From Hypsibius dujardini (taxonomy: Eukaryota; Tardigrada; Eutardigrada; Parachela; Hypsibiidae), in contig LRSR01013400.1 of assembly GCA_001579985.1 (NCBI GenBank), positions 1 to 27,352 of the forward strand: a DNA stretch of 27,352 nucleotides, written 5' to 3'. Made by a program: the position numbers and the translations under genes. This document shows, one piece after another, positions 21,480 to 27,352 of this stretch (position 1 is its first letter; the number at the start of each line of letters is the position of its first letter). The notes below the pieces were generated by a model, which searched no databases, was not told the origin of the DNA, and saw nothing but the letters and a program-made list of their open reading frames with translations.

Positions 21480-21830
21480 GTCAGTGACGTCCCGAGGTGG
21501 GGGGAGGGGCGAAAGGAAATACAACCCCCAACCGAAAATCTGGTCTAACGAGACCCGGAGTACGATCAACTTCGAGGAGGGCAAGTCTGCTGAAGGAGGT
21601 GGGATCATTTCTTACCCAACCGTATGCCCAGTGAGGGGCGGGCAAGCTTTAACATGTGAGGGAATTGCCAATTCTTGCCCCCTCCCCCCGCTTCCGGAAC
21701 GAGAAACAAAGCATGGTACATTTGAACCCCCCCCCCACTCACCTACTCACTTGCGGGGGGGGGGAGTGTTCAGTTCCACCATAGACTGTCATTTTTTACC
21801 GGGGGGGGGGTCGCTTTGGTATTAGTGTCC
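21480..21830. repeat. G/C homopolymer repeat cluster
   Basis: CAGTGACGTCCCGAGGTGG at about 21481 resembles CAGTGACGTTCCGAGGTCTGG at about 11240. Downstream are a 10-C run (21727-21736) and two 10-G runs (21755-21764 and 21801-21810) that could pair into hairpins. These look like parts of a repeat family, though assembly of such tracts is error-prone. Confidence 0.4.
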
Positions 21831-22262
21831 CGCCACGCATTCCGTTTTTATAGATGTTTAATGAACTAGCCTAAGACCTTAAGAGTTCGACTACGCTGCC
21901 AAGGAGGTTTGGCATACCGGGCTACAGCCCTCCCCCCCAACCTCAGGGCGCCCCTGTACCGTAGTGTGGAACCAGCTGGCTCCTTCAACTCTACGACCCT
22001 CCTCGATCCTGGTCCTTGGCAAATACAGTACCTATATGCAAACTCTCCATGTTTACATATTATTATTCCCAATCTAAATCAATATACATTTTCCTCAATT
22101 CTCTCCTATGCCGTGTGCCGTGGCAGAGTGAGTACAAAATTCATTCCCCTTTTATTTTTATCGCACCTACCTGACTGAACACCAGTGTACCCGATAGAAA
22201 TAAAAATGCACTGCGGCGCACCTTTTACGTAAGCAAACCTGCATACGAAATGCGATATATGA

Positions 22263-22312
22263 CAACTCGCGCGCTCTCGCTCTCTCGCTCTCTTGCTTTC
22301 TCTCTCTCAAGT
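22263..22312. repeat. CT microsatellite
   Basis: An imperfect CTCTCG/CTCT tract on the plus strand. It opens a spurious arginine/glutamate-rich frame on the minus strand. Confidence 0.8.
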
Positions 22313-22929
22313 TGAACTTCCTTCCTGCCTTCAGACACATTTTCTCCACACGCTCCAAATCGCTTTGCCCATTGTCACCGCACCCACCAAACTCTTTCTA
22401 TGGAATAAAATCGCGTGACTCAACCGGATGGAATTAATTGGCAATTTTCATTGGCCTTGATATATTTCCGTCTGATATTTCGGTCCTCGACGATATATTC
22501 GGAATGTTATTACTGTTACTTGGTTTCGTATGACCCAGCGATGGTGGACTGAAAACTGGTCATGCCTGAATCATTACTTTTGTTCTTCGGGATTATTATT
22601 AAACACATTTGACGTAGAATATTCTTCGTGAATGGGAAAGAAGAAAGGGAGAAGAAAGGGAGAAGAATGCGGAATTGTCCCTGTCGGGGTGATGTGAACA
22701 ACGTCATTGATATTATTATTATTATTACTGCGATATCATCATTGTTTGGGTTATCTTCTCCTGCGCATTGGACGACTGGCGAGATTGGATGCGGTTGCCC
22801 CGCTTTTGTCCGACCTGTCAGCAAACGGCAAGGGGACCCCCGAATCTTAATTAAATGAGGTGGTACCGCTGGATTGCCGTCAAACTTGTGAGTCATAGGT
22901 TTTGTATTGTTAAATGTTTGGAAGAGTTT

Positions 22930-23620
22930 GTCAGCTGATCGGCAGCTTGATTGATGTATTGACGTGAAATGTGGAAATGCCTGAAGCGGTAGATTGATTG
23001 TTGATTGATGAGTCAAGTTGATAGGTGCGGACCAGCGGTTGATTGATTGAGTGGCTTGATTTTTCGCAATTTGGCAGATTTGTTTTATCGTTCTCTTTGA
23101 CGAATGATTTTGGGTAGTTTCCTGCCCTCTCTGGGTTCAGTTTGATTGCTGGTATAGGTGATGTAGGTTTTCGGGGTCGTTTTATAGTGGGCGGTGACAC
23201 ACGACACTCCTCGTGGGCTGTTTGATGGCTCCGACAGATTAACTGCAGACTGCCATTTTTTCAGTGGGACACTCCGCCATTGATTGATTGATTGCTTGTC
23301 CTCAGTTTTCGTTTTGGGTGGTTCTTTGGTCTTTTTTTTGTTCCACTGACCAGATAGCGTTAGATTTTGTTGTTTGCAGCCGAACATGTCAATCACGAGG
23401 GTTTCAACTATGATGAATAAGGAAATGCTAGGACACGCATTTAAATCGTTTTAATGGTTGTGCCAGTCGATTGAGTTGCTTGATTGGCGGCATTGTTATG
23501 AACTGTTGATTGTTCATGCTCTGCTCTGGTTGATTGATGAAATGAGTGTTTTGTCCGTTTTGCTTCGCTCTCTGCTGTGCCCCCTTGATTGGTTGATCTT
23601 CGGAGTAGCGTCTGTTTCTA
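22930..23620. repeat. Scattered GATTGATTG low-complexity repeats
   Basis: The word TTGATTGATTG and its variants recur at 22949, 22991, 23037, 23277, 23467, 23529 and 23586. Similar words occur near 1266 and 25045. This is low-complexity sequence upstream of the first visible flippase exon. Confidence 0.6.
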
Positions 23621-23643
23621 AATTGTTGTTCTTTATTTCGCAG

Positions 23644-25765
23644 GGTCTCCTCGCCGCTCCGCCATCGGACAGCCACCGATCCGTCCACATCAATCATGTC
23701 GATCCCTTGGAAGTTCCCACGGAGTACCCAGACAATCGAATTGTCTCCTCGAAGGTAAAAGTCCTTGCAGAATTTGATAGACTCACGAAAAAGAGAGAAA
23801 GAGACAGACGGGCAGGCAAACAGACAGGCAGGCAGACAGGCAGGCAAACAGACAGGCAGACAGACAGGCAGGCAGGCAGACAGGCAGACAGGCAGGCAGA
23901 CAGGCAGGCAGACAGGCAGGCAGGCAGACAAAGAAGTAGCCAGACAAGTAGGCCAGCGGGCAGACGGGAACGTCTGTCCCGGCCGGATGTTTTCTAAACA
24001 AGTTCACGGGTATCATTCCTATCTGCTGTCATCTGGTCTGTTACGAAAGAGGGACGTGCAGGCACGCACTTCCCATAGCCACACACAGAGTGTGCTGGAA
24101 TGTTTGACTCAGGCCATTATTTTCTTCCCTCCTTTTCTGATACATACATTTAACAAAAGACACTTCACCGATCAATAATTCTCGTTGACAGCTTTTTCTA
24201 ACCCTGCCTCTTTGATTCTTTGTCTGCAGTACACCGTGTGGAACTTTCTGCCAAAAAATCTCTTCGAACAGTTTCGACGTATCGCCAACTTTTACTTTCT
24301 CGTCGTGAGCATCATTCAGGTACCTTCTACTACCAGTCTCACGCTCGAAACTACGCACGACCCACAAACCGGATGGAAACGGGGCGTGCCTTTGAATTGG
24401 AATGCAGAATGAGGACATGACTCATCACACATTATTCCATAAATCTACAAAATACCTTGCACTTAGTAAAATAATGAAAATGTAAAATTGATATCAATAA
24501 AAAAAATATGATATAAAATATATTTTAGTTAAATAAAAGCAGGTCTTTTTAGTTTAGAATTGCAACTAGGCAAGTTGGAAGGTTTAATTCAAATTTATTA
24601 CTTATTTAAGTTTCAACTTAAAATAAGAAACTCTTTTTAAATCCAGATGTAATTTTGAGTGAAAGATTTTTCATTCAAGAAATATTAATAGAATAACGCA
24701 AAACTAAATGAACTACAAGTTGTGTTAGCAACAAAACTGAAACGTTAGATGATTTATCGTATGACGAATTTGATGACGTGGCAAATTGTAATTCTTCTTT
24801 TTGTTTGTTGTGTCTCAGTTGAGCATTGAAAGCCCTGTGAGCCCGGTGACTTCGATTGCGCCGTTGATGTTCGTGGTGGTTGTCACTGCGGTGAAGCAGG
24901 CCTACGAGGACTGGCTGCGGCACACATCCGACCTGCAGGTCAACAATCGCGCGGTGAAGGTGGTCCGCAATGGCGAACTCCATCGGATCAAAGCCAAAGA
25001 CGTCGTGGTAATTTAATTCAATCTTTTCTCAACTTCACTTTGCTCAGTTGATTGTCTGATTGGCTGGATTGCTTCAGATTTATTTATTGAAATTATTTAG
25101 GTAAATAATTAGATTCATGTTAATTGTTAGTTGTTAAAAGTTGAAATTATAAATTTAGAGTTGTGTTACACATTTTATTACTTGTATTAAATATCCTGAA
25201 ATTTATATTGAATTTGTTGGACTTGGTATTGAGTAGTTTGCTGTTTGGTAGAAGAAGAATCGTGTTTGTAATAATGAAGAACTTCCGGGTCAAGACTCAA
25301 TATATTCTGATAAATCGGTCTGTTCCATTGTTTCGATTTTGTTAGGGAAACGATAGAGGAAATGTGGCGCAAAGAGGGGCTTGGTGTGACAACAGAGGCG
25401 TGGTGTGATATCCCGCTCTATGTATTAGTATTTGATATTAGATTATGTATGTGATTTTTAAGTTTTTATTTTATTTTATGTGTTTGCCGGATTTCACAAC
25501 AGTAACAAGAATCCACTATGAAAGATTTTTTTTAATAATCATGACCATAGAATTGAAACGCCTATGTCCAGGTGGTAGACTTTCAATCAATTTATTAATA
25601 ATTTATGTTAACTCATTTTCTCTTTTTTCCATTTAGGTGGGTGATATTGTTTACGTCGTGGACGAGCACAAATTCCCATGCGACCTTGTCATGCTCTCCT
25701 CGAGCAACGATGATGGGCGCTGTAACGTCACCACTGCCAACTTGGACGGTGAAACGAATCTAAAG
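23644..25765 (+). CDS. P4-type phospholipid-transporting ATPase (ATP11-like), N-terminal exons only
   Basis: Four phase-0 exons: 23644-23754, 24230-24319, 24819-25007 and 25637-25765, or 173 residues. Motifs in order are [27 protein letters not shown] with the first membrane helix, [18 protein letters not shown] with the second, [37 protein letters not shown], and the actuator-domain loop [12 protein letters not shown]. The TSPVTS-like loop and YEDWLRH are closest to animal ATP11 flippases, which move phosphatidylserine/phosphatidylethanolamine to the cytosolic leaflet together with a CDC50/TMEM30 subunit. DGET includes the dephosphorylation Glu. The start exon lies upstream of 23644 and was not identified. 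The catalytic DKTGT and the rest of the roughly 1,100-residue protein lie beyond the window; no exon could be supported after 25765. Introns hold CAGA and CTGT arrays. Confidence 0.9.
23801..23933 (+). repeat. CAGACAGGCAGG microsatellite in a flippase intron
   Basis: A long, slightly interrupted array of CAGA and CAGG units starts about 45 nt after the donor at 23755. It produces spurious frames on both strands. It is the reverse complement in type of the CTGT arrays at 25819 and 27196. Confidence 0.95.
24320..25636 (+). other. AT-rich flippase introns (24320-24818 and 25008-25636)
   Basis: The two introns flank the exon at 24819-25007. Both are AT-rich with no other exon seen. Their ends are GTACCT/TGTGTCTCAG and GTAATT/TTCCATTTAG. 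Confidence 0.8.
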
Positions 25766-25818
25766 GTATGGTAATGTCTGTCGTCTTATCTGCCTAGGTG
25801 CCTGTCTTCCTTTGTTTA

Positions 25819-25892
25819 TGTCTGTCTGTCTGTCTGCTTGTTTGTCAGTCTGTCAGTCTGTCTGTTTGTCTGTCTGTCTGCTTGTCTGTCTG

Positions 25893-25935
<43 letters not shown>

Positions 25936-25945
25936 GCTTGTCGAT
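25819..25945 (+). repeat. CTGT microsatellite
   Basis: A nearly pure run of CTGT units with some CTTG and CAGT interruptions. It creates three overlapping Cys/Leu/Ser/Val frames that are not genes. Confidence 0.95.
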
Positions 25946-26222
25946 CAGTCAGTCATCTCTCTATCTTTTTACTTGTGTTTGTCTGCATGTATGTTTATTT
26001 GTCCATCGTTCTATCAGTCCATCTGTCTATCTATCTCTCCGACACACTTGGCTTGTCTGTGTCGCTTGCCTTTGCCTGTCGTAATCTATGAAATTTTTCA
26101 AGAAAATCGCCGAAGCCACAGGCAAAATCGCAGATAAAAACTTTGTAGCCCGTTTCAAGTGATTTTACGTGTCTGCCTGCATATTTACCTAACCAAAGCA
26201 CTCTTGGCGATTGTCAGTTGCC

Positions 26223-26260
26223 TCACACCACCACCACCACCACCACCACCACCACCACTA
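26223..26260 (+). repeat. CAC trinucleotide repeat
   Basis: About a dozen CAC units in a row within the last visible flippase intron. No open frame around it looks like an exon. Confidence 0.9.
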
Positions 26261-27195
26261 CCACTGACTGACTGTGTTATATGAAATTCATCCCTCGTGT
26301 GCACCTGAGCTTTACCTGCGGCAGACTCAGCTAGAGAGAGAGAGAGTGGTAGAGAGGAGAGAGACAGCCGAGGCTGCTGACGTCAGCCGGAACCGTCGTG
26401 TGCTTTGCGTTTTTTTTTGTTTTTCGCTAGACGATGGCACTTGAAACTCACCCTGAGACTGCGACAGACAGACAGACAAACACACAGAGAGGTTCGCCGC
26501 GTCACGGTGAGATTTATGCAGTGTTGTTTGGTTTGTCGGAGAGCGATGATGATGATGTTGGTGGTGTTGCTGAGGAAGCTCTTAAACCGTGTAGGCACTA
26601 TCATTGTTAAGGTGCGTGAGTCAGACAACGAGCAGCAACGGAAGGGGCCCTTTGTGTGATGTTAACGTGGTTGCGGTGTTGGAAGGTCGCCGTGTTGACT
26701 GATTATATCGATCGGATCGAAAAGTGAAAGAGAGATGAGCGATGATTACTGAGTTTTTGACGAGCTCGCCTTTCCGAGGTTTTCCCAAGGTGCACAACAC
26801 AGAACAGAGGAGCCCCTTGATGGGAAACTATTGGCGTTGAGTTCAAATACTTTACAAATGCAAATACTAAATTTAGGTACTAATACTTTTTTATTTTTAA
26901 TGACTAAAATCTCTATAACAGTTAACGTATTGTTTTATATCGCGCATACGAGTTATTTTTTATAGTTTAAAACAGACCTAAACTAGTGAGCTATTTTGAG
27001 GATGGATAATTTCTGTTTGGTTTTGGTTAAATGCATTCATCACAATATATACTCGTACTTTCTTTCGTTGTTAATTTCTTGTTAATTGTGAATTGTGTTA
27101 ATAGTAAATGAATTTCTTGTTAATACAAATATTACGCAAATTTAAAATATGTATCTTCAAGTCGGGTATGACTTGTTTCTGTGTGTGTGTATCTT

Positions 27196-27352
27196 TCCCT
27201 GTCTGTCTGTTTGTCTGTCTATCTGTCTCTCTGTCTGTCTATCTCTTTGTCTGTCTATCTATCTGTCTGTCTGTCTGTCTGTCCGTCTGTCTGTCTGTCT
27301 GTCCGTCTGTCTGTCTGTCTGTCTGTCTGTCTATTTGTCTGTCTGTCCGTCT
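27196..27352 (+). repeat. CTGT microsatellite reaching the window edge
   Basis: Long CTGT array with CTAT, CCGT and TTGT variants. It continues beyond the last base. Confidence 0.95.

Larger units (their letters stand above)
19138..23643. other. Repeat-rich region between the receptor and flippase genes
   Basis: Apart from the possible minus-strand exon at 21135-21314, I see no convincing exon. Kinase-homology or cyclase motifs, expected if the receptor continued, were not found in any frame. The region holds G/C homopolymer repeats, a CT tract, an ATT run and GATTGATT clusters. The first exon or exons of the flippase must lie here or in an unseen 5' exon. Confidence 0.5.
25766..27352 (+). 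other. Flippase intron running to the window edge
   Basis: It starts at donor GTATGG after the DGETNLK exon. It holds CTGT arrays, a CAC array and an AG tract. The exon expected next in P4-ATPases was not found before the right edge. Confidence 0.6.

Noticed and set aside
22516-23016. 166-codon minus-strand frame
   Set aside because: It covers ATT and GATT low-complexity sequence, has no recognisable domain and has no supporting splice structure.
23428-24178. Long frames on both strands across 23428-24178
   Set aside because: They are produced by the CAGACAGG array. Only 23644-23754 within this span has flippase motifs and proper splice ends.
25798-26137. Three overlapping Cys/Leu/Ser/Val-rich frames
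   Set aside because: Direct translation of the CTGT microsatellite; frames of this type are not genes.
26430-26608. 58-codon frame after a good acceptor (starting TMALETHPETAT) as the next flippase exon
   Set aside because: Phase fits, but the residues do not resemble the P4-ATPase segment that follows DGETNLK, and it runs through a CAGA tract.

Overview
This is eukaryotic, almost certainly metazoan, DNA. Genes are split into many exons by GT-AG introns, intergenic gaps are long, introns carry CAGA/CTGT, CAC, CT and GATT microsatellites, and there is one ambiguous base (10817). The mix of 60-100 nt introns, kilobase introns and tiny exons, with these protein families, would suit a flatworm such as a cestode. 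That is an inference; nothing here identifies the species.

Layout. (1) About 1-4960, minus strand: pieces of a diverged receptor ectodomain resembling the ANF-receptor ligand-binding fold of receptor guanylate cyclases, broken by a roughly 4 kb intron that carries a repeat-like block. (2) 5754-10626, minus: a complete five-exon gene for a 440-residue type I membrane protein (signal peptide, CUB-like domain, Cys/Thr-rich stalk, one membrane helix, Pro/Gln/Tyr-rich tail). Its large intron holds two inverted-repeat elements and a tRNA-like fragment. (3) 10627-12016: a 1.4 kb gap between divergent gene starts. (4) 12017-15631, plus: a complete ten-exon gene with nine C2H2 zinc fingers, mostly one finger per exon. 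(5) 16477-19137, plus: ten exons of a second ANF-receptor ectodomain, four of them only 25-44 nt. It reaches the juxtamembrane CGF motif, but no membrane, kinase-like or cyclase exon is visible afterwards. (6) 19138-23643: repeat-rich DNA with G/C homopolymer tracts and one possible minus-strand terminal exon. (7) 23644 to the right edge, plus: the 5' part of an ATP11-type P4-ATPase (lipid flippase), with long CAGA and CTGT arrays in its introns.

The exon models were built by hand from splice signals, unbroken frame and matching intron phases. Genes 2, 4 and 5 close perfectly in phase across every junction. The two ANF-type receptor genes and the CUB-like membrane protein are all surface or secreted products. 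A shared signalling role is possible but is only speculation from proximity. The zinc-finger protein would be nuclear, and the flippase would keep aminophospholipids on the cytoplasmic membrane leaflet.
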